Positions 42,017-51,028 of a DNA stretch of 64,000 nt are shown here, one piece after another. Below the pieces are notes generated by a model that saw nothing but the letters and a program-made list of their open reading frames with translations, did no database searches and had not been told where the DNA came from. The stretch's first letter is position 1. Every line of letters starts with the position of its first letter. The position numbers and the translations under genes are program-made. The DNA comes from Pannonibacter phragmitetus DSM 14782 (GTDB lineage Bacteria; Pseudomonadota; Alphaproteobacteria; Rhizobiales; Stappiaceae), in the NCBI RefSeq assembly GCF_000382365.1, contig NZ_KB908215.1:496001-560000 (forward strand). The letters are read 5' to 3'.

Positions 42017-42733
42017 TCAGTGCTTGCCGGTGAGCTGGCAGACAGCGCAAACGCGGTTGAGGCGGATCTCGTCGTTGCGCTCCAGCGTGATGAGGCCGCG
42101 GCGCTTCATGTCCGAGATTACACGGCTGACCGTCTCGATGGTCAGACCAAGGTAGTCGGCAATTTCCTGGCGGGTCATGTGCAGCTTGACCTGACGGCTG
42201 TCCGGCAGGCCGTCTTCGACCGGCCCCATGCAGTTGTTACCGCCGCGGTCCGGCACCAGATGCATCAGGAAGCTGGCAACACGCTCGGTTGCCGACTTGC
42301 GGCCAAGCAGAACCGCGTGCTCATGCAGATGCTGCATCTGCGTGATCAGGCATTTGGTCAGCTGGCGCTGAATGTCGGAAGAGACTTCGATCTGGTGCAG
42401 GTCCAGCGTGTGGACGCAGGCATCGGTCAGGGTTTCAGCGGTGCAATCCTGCTCTTCACCGGCGGGCATGCCGAAGATATCTCCGGCGCGCAGCACCTCA
42501 ACCACCTGACGGCGGCCATCGGGCAGCAGCTTGAACAGCATCACCGTGCCGCGGCCAACCTCAAAAATGCGGTCGGCAGGATCACCCTGGTAATAGATCA
42601 CATCATGCGGCTTATAGCTCACGCTCTTGGCGCCAAAGCTGGCGAAGTGAGAGGTGACCTCGGGCGCAGGAACGCGGGATGCGATAGTGCCAGCCATAGG
42701 TGATCTTGTGAGATTGCGTTCCAGATAAGCCAT
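42017..42733 (-). CDS. fixK: Crp/Fnr-family regulator FixK
   Basis: 238 aa. N-terminal cyclic-nucleotide-like beta-barrel (about 30-120), dimerisation helix (120-150) and C-terminal winged HTH whose recognition helix LTIETVSRVISDMK carries Glu200, Ser203 and Arg204, the FNR residues reading TTGAT. The N-terminus has no FNR-type cysteine cluster, so it is not an O2-labile FNR/FnrN; Cys97, 106, 128, 168, 229 and 232 are present, the last two as a C-terminal CAVC. AGGAGG at 4-5 bp before ATG. Expected target genes fixN, fixG and hemN carry matching boxes. Confidence 0.9.
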   Translation of the reverse strand: MAYLERNLTRSPMAGTIASRVPAPEVTSHFASFGAKSVSYKPHDVIYYQGDPADRIFEVGRGTVMLFKLLPDGRRQVVEVLRAGDIFGMPAGEEQDCTAETLTDACVHTLDLHQIEVSSDIQRQLTKCLITQMQHLHEHAVLLGRKSATERVASFLMHLVPDRGGNNCMGPVEDGLPDSRQVKLHMTRQEIADYLGLTIETVSRVISDMKRRGLITLERNDEIRLNRVCAVCQLTGKH

Positions 42734-43086
42734 GTTTCCCTCCTGTGGCTTTCAACCCGCAAAGAAACACGGCACGGATTTCCCCATGCGGCACGTTTCC
42801 GGCAACCTGCCCCGTCCGGCGGGCTGCCTGTATTGCTGCTGATGGTGAGAAGCTATCGTGAAGATTTGCAGGGCGGAATCCGGTCGAGTGCGTAAGGCCT
42901 TATACTCAGGGCAGTATGACGCATCCGTAGAATTCAGTAGTGCATGGGAGTTGTATTCCGTCTCTCAGAGCGGCAACACGGCACAGCAAACAATTCTGCA
43001 ATCAGACCACAACTGCGAAAATGATAAAGTTCCACTTTACAAGACAAAAGAAGTGCAGGATTTTTTTTGCGGCGGCAAGTCCGCCT
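42734..43086 (-). promoter_or_regulatory. fixK upstream region
   Basis: 353 bp without a credible gene, AT-richer than its surroundings beyond 42860. Expected to hold the FixJ-dependent fixK promoter. Visible: palindrome TAAGGCCTTA (42893-42902), CGTAGAATTCAGTAG with two GTAG ten bp apart, and an oligo-T run at about 43061-43068 next to a GC-rich hairpin. I could not assign a FixJ box with confidence. Confidence 0.4.
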
Positions 43087-43431
43087 TCAAAGATAAGGCG
43101 CCAGCTCTTCTTCGGACAGAGGCTTGCGCAGGAAGGCAAAGGGATTGATGCCGCTCAGCATTTCCCGCAGGCGGTTTCCCGGCTGTCCGGAAATCACAAT
43201 AACCTTGGGAGGATCACGGAATTCACCAAGCCAGCGCACGACCTGTGCGCCACTGACCCCGGGCAGGCCCAGGTCGACAATCACCAAGTCGCCGGAGACC
43301 GGTGGCTCTCCTTCAAAGAAGGATTCTGCGTCGGGGTATACGACCGCATCGTGGCCCATTCCCTCAACAAGAATGGACAGCGCGTCCGATACCCCGAAAT
43401 CATCTTCGACAATGTGAACTGTCACGTACAT
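43087..43431 (-). CDS. Single-domain response regulator in the fixLJ-fixK cluster
   Basis: 114-aa CheY-like receiver with no output domain: acidic pocket Glu9-Asp10-Asp11, phosphoacceptor Asp53 (VIVDLGLPG), Ser in VISGQPG and Lys103 (FLRKPLS). ATG 43431 starts at the receiver; a GTG at 43461 directly abuts its only possible ribosome-binding site. Lies between fixJ and fixK on the same strand; could be a phosphate sink or competitor in the FixL pathway (inference). Confidence 0.85.
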   Translation of the reverse strand: MYVTVHIVEDDFGVSDALSILVEGMGHDAVVYPDAESFFEGEPPVSGDLVIVDLGLPGVSGAQVVRWLGEFRDPPKVIVISGQPGNRLREMLSGINPFAFLRKPLSEEELAPYL

Positions 43432-43512
43432 GGTCCGCGATAGAGCGTGTGCACTTGGCACTCCCCTCTTTATACGGCCCTTTTGCCCAATATGATCTAC
43501 GCACTAGTACGG

Positions 43513-43526
43513 GGGATCTGAATCAA
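43513..43526 (-). promoter_or_regulatory. Degenerate FixK/FNR-like box
   Basis: On the minus strand TTGAT-TCAG-ATCCC: identical to the fixN site over its first 12 bases with the last half-site degraded. It stands 82 bp before the receiver gene and 18 bp before a CATATT; spacing is shorter than canonical class II. Confidence 0.4.
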
Positions 43527-43584
43527 ATTTTCGCCATCGGCGGCGTCAGCCCGCTCACGGAGTGCCGGCTGACGCGCATTCGAT

Positions 43585-44181
43585 TCAATGAGCAAGCACG
43601 ATGCGGACGAGATCGGCCGCGTTCTTGGCCCCGAGTTTTTCCATGATGCGGGCGCGGTGCACTTCGACCGTGCGCGGGCTGATGCCCAGTTCCCGGCCAG
43701 CTTCCTTGTTGGAAGCCCCGGCGGTAATCCGCCCCAGGACCTCGCGCTCGCGCCGGGTCAACAGCTCAGCTCCGGGGAAGCTGCCGGTCTCGGCATTGGC
43801 AGCCCCGCCCTTGTTCTGCTGCGCCTCGATGCCCTCGCGCACACGGGCAACCACCGTGTCGGCGTCAAACGGCTTCTCGATGAAGTCAAAAGCCCCGTTG
43901 CGGATGGCCTCGACAGCCATCGGGATGTCGCCCTGACCGGAGATGATGAAGATCGGCGCTTCATAGCTCTCCGCGCTCAGGGCCTTCAGCACGTCAATGC
44001 CGGAGCGCCCCGGCATGTGCACGTCGAGAATGACGCAAGCCGGAATACGCTCCTTGGCAGCGATGACGAAGCTGTCCCCGTCCTCGAAGGTTTCAACCGA
44101 AAAGCCCTCCATCTCGAACACGACAGACAATGCATCGCGCACGGCGGGATCATCATCAACGATGTAGATGGCTTCGGTCAT
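43585..44181 (-). CDS. fixJ: Response regulator FixJ
   Basis: 198 aa. Receiver domain with Asp9-Asp10-Asp11, phosphoacceptor Asp53 (VILDVHMPG), Thr/Ser in FIISGQGD and Lys in FDFIEKPFDAD; linker; LuxR-type HTH (about 137-198) with LTRREREVLGRI and SPRTVEVHRARIMEKLGAKN. All are FixJ signatures. Activates fixK when phosphorylated by FixL. GAGGAC precedes ATG; 39 bp after fixL. Confidence 0.95.
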   Translation of the reverse strand: MTEAIYIVDDDPAVRDALSVVFEMEGFSVETFEDGDSFVIAAKERIPACVILDVHMPGRSGIDVLKALSAESYEAPIFIISGQGDIPMAVEAIRNGAFDFIEKPFDADTVVARVREGIEAQQNKGGAANAETGSFPGAELLTRREREVLGRITAGASNKEAGRELGISPRTVEVHRARIMEKLGAKNAADLVRIVLAH

Positions 44182-44220
44182 CCCTAAAGTCCTCTTTCTT
44201 GCCTACAGCCCACGGGCATA

Positions 44221-45393
44221 TCACGACTTGCCGTCAGCGTGACGATCTGGATCAATATTACAATTAATCGGGAGGCGGAGAACGAACGTTGCTCCTTCTC
44301 CGCCGGCCGCTTTTTCAAGGCTCAGATCACCCGCATGATTCTGGGCGATTGTACGGGAAATGGCGAGGCCAAGCCCCAGCCCTTTGCGTTTGTGGCCCGA
44401 GAAGGCACGGAACAGTTCCGGCACCACCTCGGACGGAACGCCGGGTCCGCTGTCGCGGACACGGAACTCGATATACTCTCCACTCCGTTCGACTTCCAGG
44501 CGCACGGTCTTTTCCGGCGAGCCTTGCACGGCCTCGCGGGCATTGCGCAGCAGGTTCACCAGCACCTGCCGGATCTGCACCGGATCGATCGGAAGTTTCG
44601 GCAGGCGCGGCTGGATCTTCATCTCGAAGCGCACGCCGCTGTCGCCGGATCCCAGCTCAACCAACTCCACACAGGACCGGCTGAAACTGACCAGATCCGT
44701 CGGCACCCGCTCCGGATCGCGCTTTTCCACCAGCTGGCGCATGCGCTGGATGATTTCGCCTGCACGCTCAGCCTCGCGCATGGCCTTCTCGATCACGCCG
44801 AGGGACTGGGCATCGACCGTATCGGCATTGCGCGCCTTGCGGACAACGGCCTGAAGATACAAGAGGATTGCTGTCAGCGGCTGGTTCAGTTCATGGGCAA
44901 TCGCCGCGCCCATCTCGTCAATGGCGCTGATCCGCGTCATGTGAACGAGCTGTGCCTGCGCCCTCGCAAGGCTCTGCTCCACGGACTTGCGGTGCCGCAG
45001 GTCCCGCAGGATGCCGATGAACTGGCGGCCATCGGGGGTCTTCGCCTCTCCGACCGACAGCTCCACCGGAAACTCGGTGCCATCCTTGTGGCGCGCAGCC
45101 ACTTCACGGCCGATGCCGATGATCTTCCGCTCGCCGGTTTCCAGATAGCGCTCGACATACTCGTCATGCTCGCGGGCGTAAGAGCCCGGCATGATCAACG
45201 TAACGTTCTGCCCCAGTGCTTCAGCCGCCGTATACCCGAAAAGACGCTCGCAAGCCTTGTTGAAGGCAAGGATCCGCATGCGGTCATTGATGACAATGAT
45301 GCCGTCGACGGCCGTTTCCAGAACACTGGCCAGACGTGCGTCAGATACGGTCCAAGCCGCGCCCTGACCACAATGTCCCTGTCCCTCGTTCAT
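44221..45393 (-). CDS. fixL: Oxygen-sensing haem-PAS histidine kinase FixL
   Basis: 390 aa from ATG 45393, soluble (no membrane helix). PAS domain with haem-ligand His76 and gating Arg96, 20 residues apart as His200/Arg220 in Bradyrhizobium FixL, inside the signature REHDEYVERYLETGERKIIG and GREVAARHKDGTEFPVELSV. HisKA with His167 (AIAHELNQPLTAILLY), then HATPase with N, G1 and G2 boxes (NLLRNAREAV, DSGPGVP, GLGLGLAI). O2-free haem gives the active kinase, which phosphorylates FixJ. Weak ribosome-binding site. Confidence 0.95.
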   Translation of the reverse strand: MNEGQGHCGQGAAWTVSDARLASVLETAVDGIIVINDRMRILAFNKACERLFGYTAAEALGQNVTLIMPGSYAREHDEYVERYLETGERKIIGIGREVAARHKDGTEFPVELSVGEAKTPDGRQFIGILRDLRHRKSVEQSLARAQAQLVHMTRISAIDEMGAAIAHELNQPLTAILLYLQAVVRKARNADTVDAQSLGVIEKAMREAERAGEIIQRMRQLVEKRDPERVPTDLVSFSRSCVELVELGSGDSGVRFEMKIQPRLPKLPIDPVQIRQVLVNLLRNAREAVQGSPEKTVRLEVERSGEYIEFRVRDSGPGVPSEVVPELFRAFSGHKRKGLGLGLAISRTIAQNHAGDLSLEKAAGGEGATFVLRLPINCNIDPDRHADGKS

Positions 45394-45486
45394 GCCCCGC
45401 CGCCCAAAATTCCCGAGCGCGGCCAAGCACAACGCTGGGTAACAAGTCCTTACGTGGAAATCCGTAACGCATTCTGCGAAGCTGCG

Positions 45487-46710
45487 TCAACGCTTTAGCC
45501 AAGCGGCAAGGCGCCTCATCCCCTCTTCCACATGGTCTGCCCGGCGGGCAAAGCACAGCCGCAGGAAGCCCTGCCCGGTGACACCAAAGGCCGAAGCAGG
45601 CGCCAGCCCCACCCGCGCCTGAAGGGCCAGATCCATGGCCAGCTGGCGCGCATCCGTGTGCCCCTCGATGCCGAAGAACATGTAGAACGAGCCATCCGGC
45701 ACGGTGAAGCGCACGCCATCCATGGCCGCCAGCGCATCGCAGACGATCTTGCGGCCCGCCAGCGCCCGCGCTTTCTGCTCCTCAAGGAAGGCATCCCCTT
45801 GCGGAGACAGCGCCGCAATCGCCCCGCGCTGCATGAAAGCAGCTACGCCGGAGGTGGAATATTGCACCATGTTTTCAATGACCTGGCCCAGTGCCTTGGG
45901 CGCCGACATCCAGCCGATGCGCCAGCCGGTCATGGCCCAGTTCTTGGAGAAGGTATTCACCTGGATCACCCGGTCGTCCTCTTCCACAATTTCGTGGAAG
46001 GAGGGCGCATGATTGCCGGCCCCATAGTAGAAACGGCCATAGACTTCGTCGGCAATAATCCAGATACCGTGGCGGCGGGAAATATCGAGAATCTGCTTCA
46101 GATCCTCGCGGCTCGCCACCCAGCCGGTCGGGTTTGCCGGCGTGTTGATGAAGATGGCGCGCGTGCGCGGGGTGATTGCCGCTTCGAGACGCGCCACATC
46201 CAGCGACCAGCCACCTTGCGTGAAATCGAGCGGCACGGAGACCGGCACCCCGCCCATCAGCCCGACGGAAGCGGCAATGTTCGGCCATGCAGGCACCGGA
46301 ACCAGCACCTCGTCCCCCTGCCCGGCGATCATCTGCACTGCGATCTGGATGGCCTGCATCCCGGACCCGGTGACGAAGAAGCGCTCCGGATCAAACGGGC
46401 GGCCGAAGACGCGGCCATGATAATCCGCCAGCGCCTTGCGCAGCTCAGGCAATCCGCGCTGATAGGTGTAGAAGGTCTCGCCCGCCTTCATCGCCGCTTC
46501 CGCCGCCTCGCAGATGAAGGCCGGCGTCGGCAGGTCGCCCTCGCCCACCCAGAGCGGGATCACATCCGGCAGCTCGCGCGCTGCATTGACGACTTCGACG
46601 ATGCCGCTTTCCGGCGCATTGCGGGCAGGCGCCCGGAGTGCATCAAGGATACGATCATTGGGGGTGTGCAAGGTCACGTCAGGCTCCGCCGGAAGGATGT
46701 GTCTGGTCAT
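45487..46710 (-). CDS. PLP-dependent class I/II aminotransferase
   Basis: 407 aa. ATG 46710 has AAGG close upstream and gives a typical fold type I protein. PLP-binding Lys in NTFSKNWAMTGWRIGW, substrate Arg near the end (FLRLCFARR), NPTGWVAS and IIADEVYGRF. Related to aspartate/aromatic aminotransferases (AspC/PatA group); specificity not predictable. Follows mscL on the same strand at 117 bp; not obviously linked to fixL. Confidence 0.88.
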   Translation of the reverse strand: MTRHILPAEPDVTLHTPNDRILDALRAPARNAPESGIVEVVNAARELPDVIPLWVGEGDLPTPAFICEAAEAAMKAGETFYTYQRGLPELRKALADYHGRVFGRPFDPERFFVTGSGMQAIQIAVQMIAGQGDEVLVPVPAWPNIAASVGLMGGVPVSVPLDFTQGGWSLDVARLEAAITPRTRAIFINTPANPTGWVASREDLKQILDISRRHGIWIIADEVYGRFYYGAGNHAPSFHEIVEEDDRVIQVNTFSKNWAMTGWRIGWMSAPKALGQVIENMVQYSTSGVAAFMQRGAIAALSPQGDAFLEEQKARALAGRKIVCDALAAMDGVRFTVPDGSFYMFFGIEGHTDARQLAMDLALQARVGLAPASAFGVTGQGFLRLCFARRADHVEEGMRRLAAWLKR

Positions 46711-46782
46711 CGACCTTACAAATCCTCTCCGGCAAAAGCACATGAATCTGCGTGAAGCTGACTTCACTCAAAGCGATGATTG

Positions 46783-46805
46783 CCGCCGGGTGCAAGCCCC
46801 GGCGG
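46783..46805 (-). terminator. Stem-loop after mscL
   Basis: CCGCCGGG (46783-46790) pairs with CCCGGCGG (46798-46805), loop of seven, 22 bp after the mscL stop on the minus strand. No clear U-tract, so possibly a weak terminator. Confidence 0.45.
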
Positions 46806-46827
46806 TGCCACCCCATCGTGAAGGACT

Positions 46828-47253
46828 TCACTTCTTCAGAAGGTCGCGGATCTCTTCCAGCAGCAGCTCCTGGCGCGGCGGCTTGGCCGGTTCTGCAGGC
46901 TTGGTCTTTTCTTCCCGCCGCAGCCGGTTGATGCCCTTCACCACAATGAAGAGAGCAAAGGCAACGATGGTGAACTTGACCACGGCATTGACGAAGAGCC
47001 CTAGGTTCCAGGTCACAGCCCCCGCCGCCTTCGCGGCATCCACTGTCGGATAGGGGCCCTCGGGCACACCCTGCTTCAGGACGAGAAACAGCTCGGAAAA
47101 GTCGACATTGCCGAGGATCAGGCCGATCGGCGGCATGATGATATCGTCCACCATGGAGGAGACGATGGCGCTGAAGGCCGCGCCGATGACAATGCCGACG
47201 GCCATGTCGAGCATGTTGCCCTTGACGGCAAATTCCTTGAATTCCTTGAGCAT
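46828..47253 (-). CDS. mscL: Large-conductance mechanosensitive channel
   Basis: 141 aa. N-terminal amphipathic [20 protein letters not shown], first helix [20 protein letters not shown] with pore-lining glycines/alanines, PPIGLILG, second helix [21 protein letters not shown], and a C-terminal EEIRDLLKK bundle: textbook MscL. ATG 47253 chosen because upstream open sequence is unrelated and GGGGGCGGAA precedes it. Releases solutes on osmotic downshock. Divergent from the hybrid kinase. Confidence 0.96.
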   Translation of the reverse strand: MLKEFKEFAVKGNMLDMAVGIVIGAAFSAIVSSMVDDIIMPPIGLILGNVDFSELFLVLKQGVPEGPYPTVDAAKAAGAVTWNLGLFVNAVVKFTIVAFALFIVVKGINRLRREEKTKPAEPAKPPRQELLLEEIRDLLKK

Positions 47254-47500
47254 TTCCGCCCCCTTTGATCTGGTGCCCATAGTGCGGGCCGTCCGCCCGG
47301 CCTGCCTGACAGTGTTAACACATTCCGTCCGCAAGGGAAGGTTCGGACCGGCACGCCCCCGCCGCAAGACGAATGGACAAGGCGGCGCACCTATGGTCCG
47401 ATCAGCACGGGAGGACGGGGACGCACGGCAAAAATCCGGCGCATCCGGCCAGAGGCAACAAGCGCTCCGGTTCAACCGGGCATGGGCGGACAGGATTGCG

Positions 47501-50500
47501 ATGCTGGACGGCTGGATCGTCACCTTAAGCGCACTGGGCTATATCCTGCTGCTCTTTGCCATCGCCAGTTTCGGAGACCGGCGCTCGCGCCTGCCGCTGG
47601 CGGTGAAGAGCCGGCCCTTCATCTATGCGCTGTCCCTCTCGGTCTATTGCACATCCTGGACCTTCTATGGCTCGGTTGGCGGTGCGACGCGGGACGGGCT
47701 GGAGTTTCTTGCGATCTACACAGGCCCGATCCTGCTCTTTGCCTTCGGCTTTCCGCTGCTGCGGCGGATCATCCGGGTCGCCAAGACGGAGCGGATCACC
47801 TCGATCGCCGACTTCATGGCCGCCCGTTACGGCAAGAGCCAGACGGTTGGGGCAACGGCAACGGTCATCGCCGTCATCGGCATCATTCCCTACATCGCCC
47901 TGCAGCTGAAGGCCCTGTCCCTTTCGGTCACCACCATGATCGGCCCCTTCGGCCCGCCGGACGGGGTGTCGCTGCTCACGTCCTTCGGCGACATCACCCT
48001 GCTGATTGCCATCGGCATGGCCGTCTTCGCCTGGCTGTTCGGCACCCGGCACATTGATGCGACCGAGCATCAGGAAGGGCTGATGCTGGCGATTGCGCTG
48101 GAAGCGGTGGTCAAGCTCTTCGCATTCCTGGCGGTTGGCTTCTGGGTCACCTATGCCCTTTATGACGGGCCGCTGGATCTGGTGGCGGCAATCGCCACAA
48201 GCCCCAAGGTCGCCAGCGTCTTTTCCCAGCCCTTCCAGCCGGCGGAATGGATTGCCATCACATGCCTGTCGCTCATCGCCTCCCTGCTGCTGCCGCGCCA
48301 GTTCCATGTGGTGGTCACCGAGAACAATTCCGAGGCGGAGCTGCGCCTCGCCACATGGATGTTCCCGCTCTACCTCATCGCCATCAACCTCTTCGTCGTG
48401 CCGATTGCTGCGGCAGGCATGCTGACGCTGGATCCCGGCATCAATCCCGATTCCTACGTCCTCGCCCTGCCGATGGCCTCGAACCAGGGTTTTCTCGCCC
48501 TCTTTGCCTTCATCGGCGGCCTGTCGGCGGCAACAGCCATGATCATCGTCGCCACGGTGGCGCTGGCGATCATGATTTCCAACGACATCGTGGTTCCGCT
48601 CATTCTGCGCCAGCGCGGCAGCGACGATATCGCCTCCGCACGGGGCAAGGACCTCAGCCGCATGCTGCTGCGCGTGCGCCGTGCCTCCATCTTCGTTATC
48701 CTGCTGCTCGCCTATGCCTATTACAGAGCCGCAGGTGACACGGCTGCCCTCTCCTCGATCGGCCTCCTCTCCTTTGCCGCGATTGCCCAGTTTGCTCCAG
48801 CCTTCTTTGGCGGGCTTTTCTGGCGCAAGGCAACGGCGCGCGGTGCGATTGCCGGCATGGTGGCGGGCTTTGGCCTGTGGCTCTACACCTTGCTGCTGCC
48901 GACCTTTGTCCAGTCCGGGCTCATTGCCGAAGCGATCCTCTTCGACGGGCCCTTCGGCATAGAGTGGCTGCGGCCGCAATCCCTGTTCTACAGCCCTGCC
49001 GACCCGTTCCTGCACGGGGTTGCCTTCAGCCTTCTGGCCAATCTCACCTGTTTCATTCTCTTCTCGCTGACCCGCGCGCCCGAGCCATCCGAACGGCTTC
49101 AGGCCAATCTCTTCGTGCCGCAGGAACTGGCCTCGACACCGTCCTTCCGGCTCTGGCGGACCCATGTGACGATTGGTGATCTGAAGGCCACCGTCGCCCG
49201 CTATCTGGGGGTCGAGCGCTCCGAGCGCTCCTTCCACCGTTACGCCCGTGAACGCGGCCTGACGCTGGATCTCAACGCTCCGGCGGACGCGCAGGTGCTG
49301 CGCTATTCGGAGCAGCTTCTGGCCTCGGCCATCGGCGCTGCCTCCGCAAGGCTGGTCCTGTCGCTGTTGCTGAAACGGCGCGATGCCACCATCAAGGGCG
49401 CCATGAAGCTGCTGGATGATGCTTCCGAGGCCATCCAGTACAACCGCGACCTTTTGCAAACGGCGCTCGATCAGGTGCGTCAGGGTATTGCCGTGTTCGA
49501 CCGGGATCTGCGGCTGATCTGCTGGAACCGGCAGTTCCGCGACCTGCTTGGCCTTCCCCCCGAATATGGCCAGGTGGGCACCCCGCTCGACACCATCATC
49601 CGCTTCAATGCCGAGCGGGGCGAATTGAGAGGCAGTTCGGCAGATGCCATTGTGGCCGACAGGATCGACAAGCTGGTCATCCGCCAGGAGACCTTCCAGG
49701 AGCGCCTGACGATCACCGGCACCATTCTGGAGGTGCGCGTCAGCCCCATGCCGGATGGCGGCATCGTCACCACCTTCACCGACATCACCGAGCGCGTGCT
49801 GGCCGAGGAGGCCCTGTCCAGATCCCACGAAACGCTGGAGCGGCGGGTGCGGGAGCGCACCGAGGAACTGACCCGCGTCAACCAGCAGCTCGTGCAGGCA
49901 ACCCATGCCGCCGAAGAGGCCAATATCGGCAAGACCCGGTTTCTGGCCGCCGCCGGTCATGACATCCTGCAGCCGCTGAACGCCGCCCGCCTTTACGCCT
50001 CCGTGCTGGTCGACAGGTTCCGCGAAGGGGAGGCAGGGGATCTGGTGCGAAACGTCGAAGCCTCGCTCGAATCCGTAGAGGACATCATCGGCGCCATTCT
50101 GGATATTTCCCGCCTCGACACGGGGGCCCTCAAACCGGAGTACAGCACCTTCCGCCTCGATGAGATTTTCCGCGCCTTGCAGCTGGAATTCGAGCCGGTG
50201 GCGCGCGAAAGAGACCTCCGGCTGAGTTTCATGCCCACGTCACTCACCGTCCGCTCGGACCGCCGCCTGCTGCGCCGCTTGCTGCAGAACCTCGTGTCGA
50301 ATGCCCTGAAATACACCCTGACGGGCCGCGTCCTTGTTGGGTGCCGCCGCCATGGCTCACGCATTGTCATCGAAGTTCATGACACTGGCATCGGCATTCC
50401 CGCCTCCAAGCAGAAAGCCATCTTCATGGAGTTCCACCGGCTGGACGATGGCATCCGCACGGCCAAGGGGCTTGGGCTCGGGCTCTGTATCGTGGAGCGG

Positions 50501-51028
50501 ATCAGCCGGGTGCTGGATCACCCGGTCACCCTGCGCTCGAAAATGGGCAAAGGTTCATGCTTTGCCGTAGAGGTTCCCTCAGCAGCCCCTGTTCCCGTGC
50601 TGCCCAGCGCTGGCGAACCGGTTGCCGTGACCACAAGCCAGCTGGACGGCATGCTGGTGCTGACCATCGACAATGAGCCGAACATTCTGGACGGCATGAG
50701 GCGCCTCCTGGAAAGCTGGGGGTGCGAGGTTCTGACCGCCAGCAACGACATGGAGGCTGCCCAGCACGTGACGCAGCTGGGCCGCACGCCCGACATCATG
50801 CTGGTCGACTATCATCTGGATCAGGGCAACGGCATCGAATGTGCCGTGCGGCTGCGCTGGAAATTCGGCCGCAGCATTCCTGCGCTGCTCATCACCGCCG
50901 ACCGCAGCCGCGCCGTGCGGGCGGAAGCGGCGGAGCGGGACATCGGGATGCTGAACAAGCCCGTCCGTCCGGCGGCGCTCCGGGCACAGCTGGCGCGGGT
51001 CAGGGCAGAAATGCTGGTTACTGAGTGA
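47501..51028 (+). CDS. SLC5-fused hybrid histidine kinase, CrbS/MxtR-like
   Basis: About 1175 aa from ATG 47501 (AGGA at 6 bp). Order: sodium/solute-symporter-like (SLC5) region of about 13 helices (1-500), linker, PAS (about 650-770), coiled coil, HisKA with His820 in [20 protein letters not shown], HATPase (NALKYT near 932; [16 protein letters not shown]) and receiver (1050-1170) with Asp1103 in [13 protein letters not shown] and Lys in LNKPVRPA. This architecture is that of CrbS/MxtR kinases that control acetate use (acs) in Vibrio and Pseudomonas. The LuxR regulator 53792-54457 is the probable partner. The stop overlaps the GGDEF-EAL gene end by 11 bp. Confidence 0.88.
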   Translation: MLDGWIVTLSALGYILLLFAIASFGDRRSRLPLAVKSRPFIYALSLSVYCTSWTFYGSVGGATRDGLEFLAIYTGPILLFAFGFPLLRRIIRVAKTERITSIADFMAARYGKSQTVGATATVIAVIGIIPYIALQLKALSLSVTTMIGPFGPPDGVSLLTSFGDITLLIAIGMAVFAWLFGTRHIDATEHQEGLMLAIALEAVVKLFAFLAVGFWVTYALYDGPLDLVAAIATSPKVASVFSQPFQPAEWIAITCLSLIASLLLPRQFHVVVTENNSEAELRLATWMFPLYLIAINLFVVPIAAAGMLTLDPGINPDSYVLALPMASNQGFLALFAFIGGLSAATAMIIVATVALAIMISNDIVVPLILRQRGSDDIASARGKDLSRMLLRVRRASIFVILLLAYAYYRAAGDTAALSSIGLLSFAAIAQFAPAFFGGLFWRKATARGAIAGMVAGFGLWLYTLLLPTFVQSGLIAEAILFDGPFGIEWLRPQSLFYSPADPFLHGVAFSLLANLTCFILFSLTRAPEPSERLQANLFVPQELASTPSFRLWRTHVTIGDLKATVARYLGVERSERSFHRYARERGLTLDLNAPADAQVLRYSEQLLASAIGAASARLVLSLLLKRRDATIKGAMKLLDDASEAIQYNRDLLQTALDQVRQGIAVFDRDLRLICWNRQFRDLLGLPPEYGQVGTPLDTIIRFNAERGELRGSSADAIVADRIDKLVIRQETFQERLTITGTILEVRVSPMPDGGIVTTFTDITERVLAEEALSRSHETLERRVRERTEELTRVNQQLVQATHAAEEANIGKTRFLAAAGHDILQPLNAARLYASVLVDRFREGEAGDLVRNVEASLESVEDIIGAILDISRLDTGALKPEYSTFRLDEIFRALQLEFEPVARERDLRLSFMPTSLTVRSDRRLLRRLLQNLVSNALKYTLTGRVLVGCRRHGSRIVIEVHDTGIGIPASKQKAIFMEFHRLDDGIRTAKGLGLGLCIVERISRVLDHPVTLRSKMGKGSCFAVEVPSAAPVPVLPSAGEPVAVTTSQLDGMLVLTIDNEPNILDGMRRLLESWGCEVLTASNDMEAAQHVTQLGRTPDIMLVDYHLDQGNGIECAVRLRWKFGRSIPALLITADRSRAVRAEAAERDIGMLNKPVRPAALRAQLARVRAEMLVTE

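Noticed and set aside
42893-42902. TAAGGCCTTA as a FixJ-binding site
   Set aside because: A palindrome in the right region, but I could not match it with confidence to a known FixJ consensus, so it is only recorded as a dyad.
42858-43148. 96-codon plus-strand frame in the fixK upstream gap
   Set aside because: No ribosome-binding site, no similarity pattern, and it runs into the receiver gene in antisense. Its composition follows the AT-rich intergenic DNA.
47525-49960. 811-codon minus-strand open frame
   Set aside because: Antisense to the SLC5-fused kinase; no recognisable domain.
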